Shown here in pieces: positions 20,846 through 28,455 of a stretch of 64,000 nt of DNA. The DNA is from Luteimonas viscosa (GTDB lineage: Bacteria > Pseudomonadota > Gammaproteobacteria > Xanthomonadales > Xanthomonadaceae). Position numbers and translations under genes: made by a program. The stretch spans positions 2,211,248 to 2,275,247 of the forward strand of contig NZ_VTFT01000001.1 in assembly GCF_008244685.1 (NCBI RefSeq). The letters run 5' to 3'. The notes beneath the pieces are model-generated. The model did no database searches and was not told the DNA's origin. It was given only the letters and a program-made list of their open reading frames with translations. The number at the start of each line of letters is the position of its first letter. Within the stretch, counting starts at the first letter, position 1.

Positions 20846-21192
20846 GCCGCCGATTCCGCCGACTCGCCGAGGTAGAGCCCGACCGCCTGCGCGATCTGCC
20901 CCGGCGCCTGGAAGCCCGGCAGCCGGCGCGCCTCGACGCCGTCCTGGAACAGCGACAGCGTCGGCGTCTGCCGCAGGCCCAGCGCGCGGAACAGGTCCTC
21001 GCCCACCGTTTCCAGCTTCACCTTGAGCAGCACCAGACCGGCGGCGGCGGGATCGTCCGCGAACTTCATGAGCGACATGTCCAGCATGCGGCAGGCCGGG
21101 CAGTCGTCCTTGTGGTAGTCCACCAGCAGCCGCGGGTGTGCGGCCAGGGCGGCGCGGTAATCGTCAGGCGATGAGGCGTGCAGGGTCTGCAT
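20842..21192 (-). CDS. Thioredoxin-like protein with CPAC active site
   Basis: 116 residues. The redox motif is Cys31-Pro-Ala-Cys34 in YHKDDCPACRMLDMSL, with the cis-proline region LRQTPTLSLFQDGVEA. No signal peptide, so cytoplasmic. It starts inside the 3' end of the flavodoxin gene (29-bp overlap) and ends overlapping the thioesterase start, so all three are one operon. It lies downstream of nrdAB and may be a reductant for ribonucleotide reductase; that role is inferred from context only. Confidence 0.87.
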   Translation of the reverse strand: MQTLHASSPDDYRAALAAHPRLLVDYHKDDCPACRMLDMSLMKFADDPAAAGLVLLKVKLETVGEDLFRALGLRQTPTLSLFQDGVEARRLPGFQAPGQIAQAVGLYLGESAESAA

Positions 21193-21646
21193 GTGGGTGG
21201 CTCTCGATGGATTCCAGGAGGTGGTCGGTCCAGCATCGGATCCGCTCGGCGTCGCGTTCGCCATGCGGCATCTGTTCGATCTCCAGGCGCGGCAGCCGCG
21301 TGCCGAAGAACGCGGCGATGCGCCGCACCGCGCCGCAGTAGCACTCCTCGCCCCACTGGGTCTCGCCGGTGCCGAACACCGCGACGCATTGCGGCTTGCC
21401 GACCGCCTCGACCAGCTCGGCGATGAAGCGCTTCATCTCCGGCGGCGTGCGTCCGCCGTTGCTGCTCCAGCTGCCGAGCACATAGAGATCGTGCTCGGCG
21501 CCGTCGCGGCAGGCCTGCGCGAGCGTCTGGACATCGGCATCGATCCAGGCCACGTCATGCCCCAGCGCTTCGCATCGGGTGCGCACTGCTCGCGCGACGT
21601 CGCGCGTATTGCCGCTGAGCGAGGTGAAGGCGATCAGGATGCGCAT
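21164..21646 (-). CDS. Flavodoxin-like protein
   Basis: 160 residues starting MRILIAFTSLSGNTRDVARA, where SLSGNT is the FMN phosphate-binding loop. LYVLGSWSSNGGRTPPEM and VAVFGTGETQWGEECYCGAV complete the flavodoxin fold. Flavodoxins donate one electron to partners. Here it precedes a thioredoxin-like gene and follows nrdB, so an RNR-linked reducing role is possible, but NrdI proper is smaller and this RNR looks like class Ia. The reading frame stays open far upstream through a hexamer repeat, so an N-terminally extended form is conceivable. Confidence 0.85.
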   Translation of the reverse strand: MRILIAFTSLSGNTRDVARAVRTRCEALGHDVAWIDADVQTLAQACRDGAEHDLYVLGSWSSNGGRTPPEMKRFIAELVEAVGKPQCVAVFGTGETQWGEECYCGAVRRIAAFFGTRLPRLEIEQMPHGERDAERIRCWTDHLLESIESHPHADPARLIA

Positions 21647-21696
21647 GGAAGGTTCGATATCAACCGATCGGCCCGACAGATCGCGCGGGCCGACAT

Positions 21697-21757
<61 letters not shown>

Positions 21758-22084
21758 GATCTTTCGAGCCGTAAAGCGAGCCGAGCATCGCAGGGCGGCG
21801 GGGCCGGAGAGCGGCCCATGTCTGAGCGCAGCGAGTTTGGGCCGCGTGCCCCGCCGACCGAGAAGCGCAGGGGACCGGACTGGCGCAGCCAGTCCGGATC
21901 GCGTCCGGCGAAAACGGTTTTGGTTCCTTTTGCCAAGACAAAAGGAACTCGCGCGCAGCGCGAAAGCTCTGCTTCTGAACTCATTCGACCGGTTCCAGAT
22001 GTCACAGGAGCGCCTCGAAACATTGCGTGTCACCGCATCCACTGCATCGACCGGATCCCCGCCTGCGCGGGGATGACGGAGCCT
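21758..22084. repeat. Gene-free interval with two intergenic palindromes
   Basis: Between the hexamers and nrdB I see no gene. It holds a perfect inverted repeat GTTCCTTTTG/CAAAAGGAAC at 21923-21948 (loop CCAAGA). A second, ATCCCCGC/GCGGGGAT, lies at 22055-22074, ten bases past the nrdB stop. Both are common families of xanthomonad intergenic palindromes, and the second may terminate nrdB transcripts. Confidence 0.65.
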
Positions 22085-23146
22085 CTACAGATCATCGAAC
22101 CCGTTATCCGAATTCGTCTTCTTGTACGACGCATTCCGCATCTCGAAGAAATCCGTCTTGGTCTCGGTGAAGTTGTCGGCATAGGCCCGGATCCACGGCA
22201 TCACGTTGTCGGTGCTGTCGGAGTACAGTCGCTCGATCCCGAGCATCCCGGCCATCTTGTTGGCGCGGTACTTCACGTAGCGGATCATCTCGTCCACGTC
22301 GATGCCGTCGATGCCGTCGAGCACCTCGCCCGACCACTGTGTCTCGAGCTCGATCGCATGGGCGAAGGCCTGGTGCACATAGCCTGTGAGCTCGTCGGTC
22401 TGCAGCTCCGGGTTCTCGCCGACGATCGCGCGGATCACCTCGCTGATGAACTTGGTGTGCGCCAGCTCGTCGCGGTTGATGAAGCTGATGATCTTGCCGG
22501 TGCCGGCCATCCGGTTCTGGCGCACCAGGTTGTAGAAGTAGGCGAAGCCGGAATAGAAGTTGATGCCCTCCAGGATCGAGGACTGGATCAGCGAGCGCAG
22601 CAGCGTCTCGGCGGTCTTCTCGCGCATGAAGTCGTCGTAGGACTCCATGATCGGCGCGTTGCGCCTGACGATCGTCGGATGCGTGCGCGCGATCTCGAAC
22701 ACCCGGTTCTGGTTGGCCAGGTCGGTGATCGAGGCCAGCACGTAGCTGTAGCTTTCGTTGTGGATCACTTCCTGCTGGCCGATGATCGCCGCGTTCGCGT
22801 GCGCGGCCGGGTCGGTGATGTATTCGGCGACGTTGTAGATGAAGCGCGTCTGCGGCGAGTCCAGCGTGGCGAGCAGGCCGATGATCGAATCGAACGCGTT
22901 CTTCTCGCGCGCGGAGAGCTCGCCGTACTGGCGCGCGTCGGCCTTCATGTCGACCTCGTCCGGGATCCAGAAGTTGGTCGAGAGCTCCTTGTAGGCGCGG
23001 TAGAACGACGGGTACGGGATGTCGTTCCAGTTGAGGATGCCGGAGGTGCGGCCGTTGATGATCCCGGTGGACCGGTTGGGATGGCGCGGCTCGAGGATGC
23101 GGATGCGGTCGAGCGGGGTGGAAGTGAGCGGGGCTGCTGCGGACAT
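22085..23146 (-). CDS. nrdB: Ribonucleotide reductase class I small subunit NrdB
   Basis: 353 residues. The di-iron/tyrosyl radical subunit of class I RNR. Ligand motifs are visible: Glu126-x-x-His129 with radical Tyr133 in QQEVIHNESYSYV, Asp96 in LLATLDSPQT, Glu in SSILEGINFYSGFAYF, and NRDELAHTKF (E-x-x-H). The C-terminal peptide NSDNGFDDL should dock on NrdA. The tyrosine is retained, so this is not a radical-Tyr-lacking class Ic protein. ATG 23146 is used; a GTG two codons upstream (23152) is equally possible. It follows nrdA by 152 bp that hold a REP-like element. Confidence 0.95.
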   Translation of the reverse strand: MSAAAPLTSTPLDRIRILEPRHPNRSTGIINGRTSGILNWNDIPYPSFYRAYKELSTNFWIPDEVDMKADARQYGELSAREKNAFDSIIGLLATLDSPQTRFIYNVAEYITDPAAHANAAIIGQQEVIHNESYSYVLASITDLANQNRVFEIARTHPTIVRRNAPIMESYDDFMREKTAETLLRSLIQSSILEGINFYSGFAYFYNLVRQNRMAGTGKIISFINRDELAHTKFISEVIRAIVGENPELQTDELTGYVHQAFAHAIELETQWSGEVLDGIDGIDVDEMIRYVKYRANKMAGMLGIERLYSDSTDNVMPWIRAYADNFTETKTDFFEMRNASYKKTNSDNGFDDL

Positions 23147-23163
23147 GGGCACTGGAATCTCTG

Positions 23164-23281
23164 GTCTGCTCCCCTCTCCCGCTTGCGGGAGAGGGGCTGG
23201 GGGTGAGGGCAGGGCGCGAAGAGCGCCCTCATCCGCCCCTTCGGGGCACCTTCTCCCGCAAGCGGGAGAAGGGACGGGTCA
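23164..23281. repeat. REP-like composite palindrome between nrdA and nrdB
   Basis: Hairpin CCCCTCTCCCGC/GCGGGAGAGGGG, then CTGGGGGTGAGGGC, then the mirrored half GCCCTCATCCGCCCCTTC and a second hairpin CTTCTCCCGC/GCGGGAGAAG. It is the same family as the 3191-3321 element. It lies within an expected nrdA-nrdB transcript and could stabilise the nrdA message or reduce nrdB expression. Confidence 0.85.
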
Positions 23282-23298
23282 TGGCGCAATGGGCCTCT

Positions 23299-25800
23299 TC
23301 AGCTCGAACACCATTCGCACTCGGCGATGTCGATGTCGTTCGAGCGCACGTAGTAGGTGGTCTTGAGCCCTTCGCGCCAGGCGGTCAGGTGCAGGTCGAG
23401 CAGGGTGCCGGCGCGGATGGTGCTCGGCACGTAGAAGTTGAAGCTGATCGACTGGTCGACGTGGCGCTGGCGGCGCGCGTTCTGCCGCACCGAGGCGAAC
23501 TGGTCGAGCTTGTACGCGCCCTTCTCGTAATACGGCCAGGTCTCCAGCGACAGCCCTGGCGCGGCCACCGGCCTGCGGTAGTCCTTCTTCTCCTCGTAGT
23601 AGAACGCGGAGTAGATCGGGTCGATCGACGCGGTGGAGCCGGCGATCTGCGCGGTCGACATGTTCGGCGCGACCGCCAGCAGCCAGCCGTTGCGCACGCC
23701 GTTGACCGCCACCTGCGCCGCCAGCTCCAGCCACGCCGGCGAGTGGTAGCCGCGGTCGCGGAAATAGGCGCCGGTGTGCCAGTCGCTGCCGCTGAACACG
23801 GGATAGGTGCCCTTCTCCTTCGCCAGCGCCATGCTCGCCTGGATGGTCAGGTAGTTGATGCGCTCGTACAGCGTGTCGCTGTAGTCCTCCGCCTCCGGCG
23901 AGTTCCAGTGGATGCCCTTGAGCGCAAGCAGGTGGTGCCAGCCGAAGGTGCCCAGGCCGATCGCCCGGTACTTCGCGTTGGTGATCGTCGCCTGCGGCAC
24001 CGGCAGGTCGTTGAGGTCGATCACGTTGTCGAGCATCCGCACCTGGATCGGGATCAGGCGCTCGAGCACGTCGGTGATCAGGTCGCCCTGCCCCTCGGGC
24101 GGCAGCACCGCGCGGCCGAGGTTGACCGAGGACAGGTTGCAGACGACGAAATCGCCGGCTTGTTTCGTGGTGACGATCTGGTTGCCGGAAATGATCTCCT
24201 GCATCAGCCTTGTGGGGCTCATGTTCTGCAGGATCTCGGTGCACAGGTTGGACGAATACACCATGCCCGCATGCTTGTTCGGGTTCTTGCGGTTCACCTC
24301 GTCGCGGTAGAACATGAAGGGATTGCCGGTCTCGAGCTGGCTGACCATGATCCGCTTGAAGATGTCGATCGCCTTGACCGTCCTGCGCGCGATGCGCTCG
24401 TCGGCCACGACTTCCTCGTAGCGGCGGCGGAACGTGCCTTCGCCCTTCTTTTCGTCGAAGCAGTCCTGCAGGTACCAGCCCTTGATCCGCTTGACCTCGT
24501 GCGGATCGAACAGGTACCAGTCGCCGCGCCGCTCCACCGCTTCCATGAAGAGGTCGGGGATGCAGACCGAGGTGAACACGTCGTGCGCGCGCAGGCGCTG
24601 GTCGCCGTTGTTCAGGCGCAGGTCGAGGAAGGCCTCGATGTCGCGGTGCCAGACGTCCAGATACACCGCCACCGCGCCCTTGCGCTGGCCGAGCTGGTCG
24701 ACCGAGACCGCGGTGTTGTTGAGCTGCTTGACCCACGGCACCACGCCACCCGAGGAATTGGGCACGCCGCGGATCGACGAACCCGACGAGCGCACGTAGC
24801 CCATGTACGCGCCCACGCCGCCGCCCCCCTTGGAGACGCGGGCGATGTCGGTGTTGGAGTCGTAGATGCCCTGCAGCGAGTCGTCGACGGTGTCGATGAA
24901 GCACGACGACAGCTGACCGCCGGTCTTGCCGGCGTTCTGCAGGGTCGGCGTGGCCACGGTCATGTACAGGTTCGACAGCGCCCAGTACGCCTCGCCGACC
25001 AGCTGCATGCGGCGCTCGCGCCCGCCCTTGCCGGGCGTGAGCTCGTCCTGCATCAGGTACAGCGCGATCGTGAGCCATCGTTCCTGCGGCAGTTCGTAGA
25101 CCGCGCGCGAGGTGTCGGTGGCCAGGTAGCGCGTGGCCAGCAGGTACAGGCCGTTGTAGGCGAACAGCTTGTCGCGCTCCGGATCGATCATGCGCCCGGC
25201 TTCCTGCAGCTCCTCCTTCGAGTACGCGCGCAGGATGTCGTTGGAGTAGACGTTGCGGTCGGCCAGCGACTCCTGCAGGCCGACGTACGAGCCGTACTTC
25301 TCCCCGGCATCGTAGAAGCGGTTGCGGCTGGCGCGCTTGTACAGCCGGTGCAGGTAGATCCGCGCGGCGAACATCTCCCACTCCGGCGCGGCCACGTCGA
25401 CCCGTGCCTCGGCCTCGCGGATCAGGTGGTCGACCAGGTCGTCGGCATTCACCGCGTCCTTGCGCTCGACAAAGCCGAACACGCTGCGCTTGTAGTCGAA
25501 GATGTCGAGCTGCGGGAATTCGGCGTGGACGCGGTCGATGCTGCGCTCCAGGCGCGCGCGGTCATAGGGAATCCGGCGGTTGCCGGCTTCCTTGGTGATC
25601 CAGGTGGCCACGTCCTGCGCGCTGTCCTGGGCGACGGCCAGGTCGCTGGCCCGCGGCGGAGGGACGGTGTCGTCGACGTCGTCCGCGGATGCGGTGGTGC
25701 CGGTGAGCGACGGCGCGGGCCGGTCGGTGTCCCTGGTCGCGCCCGTGGCGACGGGTGCGCTGGCCGGCATGGCGGCGGGGGTGTCGTTGTCGGTGTTCAT
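23299..25800 (-). CDS. nrdA: Ribonucleotide reductase class I large subunit NrdA
   Basis: 833 residues. An acidic, low-complexity N-terminal extension (about residues 1-60) precedes an ATP-cone-like helical region (EAGNRRIPYDRARLERSIDR). The catalytic barrel has QLSSCFIDTVDDSL (redox Cys), VSKGGGGVGAYMG, the active-site NLCTE in SSNLCTEILQN, and PNMSTAQIAGSTASIDPI. The C-terminal redox pair CEWC ends two residues before the stop. It reduces NDPs to dNDPs. ATG 25800 (MNTDND) is the first sensible start; the frame continues open into the riboswitch, which must be leader. Promoter and cobalamin riboswitch lie upstream. Confidence 0.96.
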   Translation of the reverse strand: MNTDNDTPAAMPASAPVATGATRDTDRPAPSLTGTTASADDVDDTVPPPRASDLAVAQDSAQDVATWITKEAGNRRIPYDRARLERSIDRVHAEFPQLDIFDYKRSVFGFVERKDAVNADDLVDHLIREAEARVDVAAPEWEMFAARIYLHRLYKRASRNRFYDAGEKYGSYVGLQESLADRNVYSNDILRAYSKEELQEAGRMIDPERDKLFAYNGLYLLATRYLATDTSRAVYELPQERWLTIALYLMQDELTPGKGGRERRMQLVGEAYWALSNLYMTVATPTLQNAGKTGGQLSSCFIDTVDDSLQGIYDSNTDIARVSKGGGGVGAYMGYVRSSGSSIRGVPNSSGGVVPWVKQLNNTAVSVDQLGQRKGAVAVYLDVWHRDIEAFLDLRLNNGDQRLRAHDVFTSVCIPDLFMEAVERRGDWYLFDPHEVKRIKGWYLQDCFDEKKGEGTFRRRYEEVVADERIARRTVKAIDIFKRIMVSQLETGNPFMFYRDEVNRKNPNKHAGMVYSSNLCTEILQNMSPTRLMQEIISGNQIVTTKQAGDFVVCNLSSVNLGRAVLPPEGQGDLITDVLERLIPIQVRMLDNVIDLNDLPVPQATITNAKYRAIGLGTFGWHHLLALKGIHWNSPEAEDYSDTLYERINYLTIQASMALAKEKGTYPVFSGSDWHTGAYFRDRGYHSPAWLELAAQVAVNGVRNGWLLAVAPNMSTAQIAGSTASIDPIYSAFYYEEKKDYRRPVAAPGLSLETWPYYEKGAYKLDQFASVRQNARRQRHVDQSISFNFYVPSTIRAGTLLDLHLTAWREGLKTTYYVRSNDIDIAECEWCSS

Positions 25801-25984
25801 TGCGTCCTCGATGCGTCGCGCACACGTCCGCCCGTCCCGCGCAGGCGGCGGGGCCCGGATCGACAGAATGGAAAGGCGGCGTCGCAAAAGCGGGGACTGC
25901 GTGGAAAACGCGTCCCGACCCTGCGTCGCCAGCCCTCTCCCCCCGGAGATCCCGCAGCCGGCACCGCGCGGCGTGCAGGCGCGC

Positions 25985-26165
25985 GGCTGTCGGCAGGTCT
26001 TCGGACTCACGGGCACGGAAGCTGCGCTTCCACCTCCCCCGCCGCTTCCCGGAACGCAGGCTCCAGTGCTGGTGGCGGGTTCGTTCCCGATTACCGCTGC
26101 GGGGCAGTGCCGGAATGGCCGCCGGCCCTTGCGGGCGGGGCGTCACCGGCTTCCCTTTTCATCCC
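25985..26165 (-). promoter_or_regulatory. Cobalamin (B12) riboswitch in the nrdA leader
   Basis: On the minus strand the leader shows the cobalamin-riboswitch signature in order. GAAAAGGGAAGCCGGTGA starts at 26160. CACTGCCCCGCAGCGGTAA is the B12-box-like part. CACTGG and GGGAAG follow, and GTGAGTCCGAAGACCTGCC closes at 25992. All conserved blocks are present with normal spacing. It ends about 190 bp before nrdA. Binding of adenosylcobalamin would be expected to lower nrdAB expression, which makes sense if the cell also has a B12-dependent class II reductase. Confidence 0.93.
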
Positions 26166-26195
26166 CGTGCCAAGGCCGCGGGGAACCGACGGCCA

Positions 26196-26224
26196 CAACA
26201 TAATGGGGTGTCATCGAACCGTCA
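26196..26224 (-). promoter_or_regulatory. Sigma70-type promoter of nrdA
   Basis: Read on the minus strand: -35 TTGACG (26219-26224), 17-bp spacer, -10 TATGTT (26196-26201). The riboswitch begins about 36 bases further on, consistent with a start point near 26189. Confidence 0.8.
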
Positions 26225-26235
26225 ACACGAAATGT

Positions 26236-26266
26236 TGTGGAACACGATGCGGGGCATTGTTCCACA
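26236..26266. promoter_or_regulatory. Inverted TGTTCCACA pair upstream of the nrdA promoter
   Basis: TGTGGAACA (26236-26244) and TGTTCCACA (26258-26266) are a perfect 9-bp inverted repeat with centres 22 bp apart, about two helical turns. It lies just upstream of the nrdA -35. Each half is two mismatches from a DnaA box, and neither resembles the 16-bp NrdR box. A regulator site is likely, but its protein is not identified. 26267-26595 shows no gene. Confidence 0.5.
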
Positions 26267-26595
26267 GGACGGCCAGCGGCATGGGTCGACGGGTCCGGCG
26301 CGGAACCCGTTCCCCGCGCAAGCACCGCCGTCCGGCCGCGAGATCGCAGGCGCACGGGAGGCGGAGCAGAAAGGATGCAACACCCGCCCGGCTCGCGGCC
26401 GCGGCGGTCGGGGACCCAGCCCCGGAGCGATGGAGAGGCCCGCGCGCCCTCGCCGGACGATCCGCCGGCGGCTGCGGTCGGGTCCGTCGGCAGCCGGTCG
26501 CCCGGCGGCGACCACCAGAACGCCCCCATGTCATCGGGTGGCGGGAGTGCCACGGCGGGCGGGACGGCCTTCCTGGCCGCCCCACCCGCCGCGTC

Positions 26596-26877
26596 TTAGC
26601 GCCGCCGCTCGCCGAAGCGCTGGGCCATGGCGCGCAGTTCCTCCGGGGTCAGGCGGCCGTCGCCGTCGCTGTCGAGCTTGTCGAAGTTCTTGTAGATGCG
26701 CGGCAGGCCGGCTTCGGCTTCGGCCCGGTCGATGACGCCGTCGCCGTTGCGGTCGGCCGCCTGCCAGCGTTCCAGCATCTGCTGCCTCTGGTCGTCGGTG
26801 AGCTGGCGCTGGGCGCAGGCGGAGGAGGAGAGGGCGGCGAGCGCGAGGGCGGTCGCCAGCAGGAAGGTCGGGCGCAT
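26596..26877 (-). CDS. Secreted EF-hand protein (93 residues)
   Basis: Signal peptide MRPTFLLATALALAALSSSA, then two EF-hand loops: DRNGDGVIDRAE and DSDGDGRLTPEE. The Asp/Asn/Gly positions are canonical, so calcium binding is likely. No other domain is present. Such proteins are common in xanthomonads and presumed periplasmic calcium buffers or sensors. It lies downstream of the glycine-rich gene on the same strand, but a terminator separates them. Confidence 0.87.
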   Translation of the reverse strand: MRPTFLLATALALAALSSSACAQRQLTDDQRQQMLERWQAADRNGDGVIDRAEAEAGLPRIYKNFDKLDSDGDGRLTPEELRAMAQRFGERRR

Positions 26878-26900
26878 GGAGGTTCCTCTGGTTGCATCAA

Positions 26901-26962
26901 GAAAAAAGAGCGTCGCGGACGGCGTGGAGCCAGCTTCGGGGGAGGAGCGCCGTCCGCGACGC
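26901..26962 (-). terminator. Strong terminator after the glycine-rich gene
   Basis: A perfect 15-bp stem GCGTCGCGGACGGCG/CGCCGTCCGCGACGC (26910-26924, 26948-26962) with a 23-base loop. On the minus strand it is followed by CTCTTTTTTC. It lies 10 bp past the stop of the glycine-rich gene. Confidence 0.9.
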
Positions 26963-26972
26963 GAGGAGAAAA

Positions 26973-27548
26973 TCAGTGGCCGCGGCAGGCGATGGCGTCG
27001 CCGGCGGCGTTGCTGCAGGTGGCCGTGCGGACCACCACGCCGTCGCTGATCGTGGTCGTGGCGTCGTAGCGGTTGCCGTTGGCGCCGGTGGCCTGGGTGC
27101 TCCGGCTGCCGTCGACATGGCCGTCGGCGTCGCGCGCGATGCTGCCCGAGGTGTGGGCGCTGCCGCCGTTGCGACCGTGCACGTAGGCGCTGCCCTGGTG
27201 GCCGGCACTGCCGTCGGCATTGCGATGGAAGCTGCCGCGGCGCGCGGCTTCGCCGCCGTGGGCGCCGTGCACGTAACGCGCGCTGCGCCCGGCGACGTTG
27301 CCGTCGCCGTCGCCGGCGATACCGCGACGCAGCGCGGTCACGCCCGCGTCGCCGCTGGCCACCAGGCGGCCGCGTGCGTATGCGCCGTGCCCGTCGGTGC
27401 CTGCCGCGCGGGTCGCGGCGATGCGGCCGCCGTCGCCGCCGTGGGCGACGACGCGTCCGCGCACGCGTTCGGCCGAGGCCTCGGGGACGATGCCGGCGAC
27501 CGCGCCGAGCATCGTCAGCGCGGCCAGCAGGATCGGGAACTTGTTCAT
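26973..27548 (-). CDS. Secreted glycine-rich repetitive protein, unknown function
   Basis: 191 residues with signal peptide MNKFPILLAALTMLGAVAGI (cleavage near EASA). The mature part is degenerate repeats rich in Gly, His, Asp, Arg and Ala (VAHGGDGGRIAATRA, YVHGAHGGEAARRG, YVHGRNGGSAHTSG). It ends with a small conserved-looking segment containing two Cys (TATCSNAAGDAIACRGH) that could form a disulfide. Repetition suggests an extracellular or outer-surface structural role. It is divergent from the two-component operon. Confidence 0.7.
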   Translation of the reverse strand: MNKFPILLAALTMLGAVAGIVPEASAERVRGRVVAHGGDGGRIAATRAAGTDGHGAYARGRLVASGDAGVTALRRGIAGDGDGNVAGRSARYVHGAHGGEAARRGSFHRNADGSAGHQGSAYVHGRNGGSAHTSGSIARDADGHVDGSRSTQATGANGNRYDATTTISDGVVVRTATCSNAAGDAIACRGH

Positions 27549-27735
27549 GGCGTACTCCTGTCTCGGGGGAGCGATGCAGTGCGCATCGCGTGTCGCCATC
27601 TTCGCCAGCCGGCGGCGGCCGGGTGTGTCGTCTTTGCGAGCGGATGTGTCCGCGCCGCGGCATGGACACATCCGTTTACATCTCGACCGCGGCAGCTGTT
27701 TGCGGGGGCCGTGCCGGCCGGCGATAGTGACTCCC

Positions 27736-28455
27736 ATGGTCGAAGACGCCCCCCGGATCCTGCTGGTCGACGACGACGAGCGCCTGCGCGAACTGTTGCT
27801 GCGCTACCTGCAGTCGCAGGGATTCGAGGCGCGCGGCGTCGGCGACGGCATGCAGATGCGCCAGGCGCTCGACCGTGGCCACTACGACCTGATCGTGCTC
27901 GACCTGATGCTGCCCGGCGAGGACGGACTGGACATCTGCCGGCGCCTGCGCGGCCAGGGCGACACCACGCCGGTGGTGATGCTGACCGCCAAGGGCGACG
28001 AGATCGACCGCATCGTCGGGCTGGAGATCGGTGCCGACGACTACCTGCCCAAACCGGTCAACCCGCGCGAACTGCTGGCGCGGATCCGCGCGGTGCTGCG
28101 TCGTGCGCCGGGTGTCCTGGCGGGCGCGCCGCAGCCCGAAGGCGGCCAGGTCGTGTTCGGTCGATTCCAGCTGGATCTGGGCACGCGCGAGTTGCGCCGC
28201 GAAGGCGAATCGCTGCGGATCACCTCCGGCGAGTTCGCCGTGCTCGCGGTGCTGGTGCGACACGCGCGGCAACCGCTGAGCCGCGACCGCCTGATGAGCC
28301 TGGCGCGCGGCCGCGGCCACGATGCGTTCGAGCGCAGCATCGACGTCGCCATCGCCCGGCTGCGCAAGCTGATCGAGGACGATCCGAAGCAGCCGCGGAT
28401 CCTGCAGACGGTGTGGGGCGTGGGCTACGTGTTCGTGCCGCCGGAGGCGCCATGA
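27736..28455 (+). CDS. OmpR-family response regulator
   Basis: 239 residues. The receiver has acidic D12-D14, phospho-acceptor Asp56 in LIVLDLMLPGEDG, and Lys in LPKPVNPREL. The C-terminal winged helix (FQLDLGTRELRREGE, VDVAIARLRKLIEDD after phase check SIDVAIARLRKLIEDD, WGVGYVFVPP) places it closest to OmpR. It is encoded immediately before its kinase, whose ATG overlaps its stop (ATGA). ATG 27736 is selected because it starts directly before the receiver strand. Confidence 0.93.
   Translation: MVEDAPRILLVDDDERLRELLLRYLQSQGFEARGVGDGMQMRQALDRGHYDLIVLDLMLPGEDGLDICRRLRGQGDTTPVVMLTAKGDEIDRIVGLEIGADDYLPKPVNPRELLARIRAVLRRAPGVLAGAPQPEGGQVVFGRFQLDLGTRELRREGESLRITSGEFAVLAVLVRHARQPLSRDRLMSLARGRGHDAFERSIDVAIARLRKLIEDDPKQPRILQTVWGVGYVFVPPEAP

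Noticed and set aside
22085-23146. NrdB as a class Ic (Mn/Fe, Tyr-less) subunit
   Set aside because: The radical tyrosine is present four residues after the first His ligand, as in class Ia.
23203-27069. A 1288-codon open frame on the plus strand
   Set aside because: It is antisense to nrdA and passes through the riboswitch and REP elements; the minus strand carries clear NrdA motifs. High G+C gives long spurious frames on the other strand.
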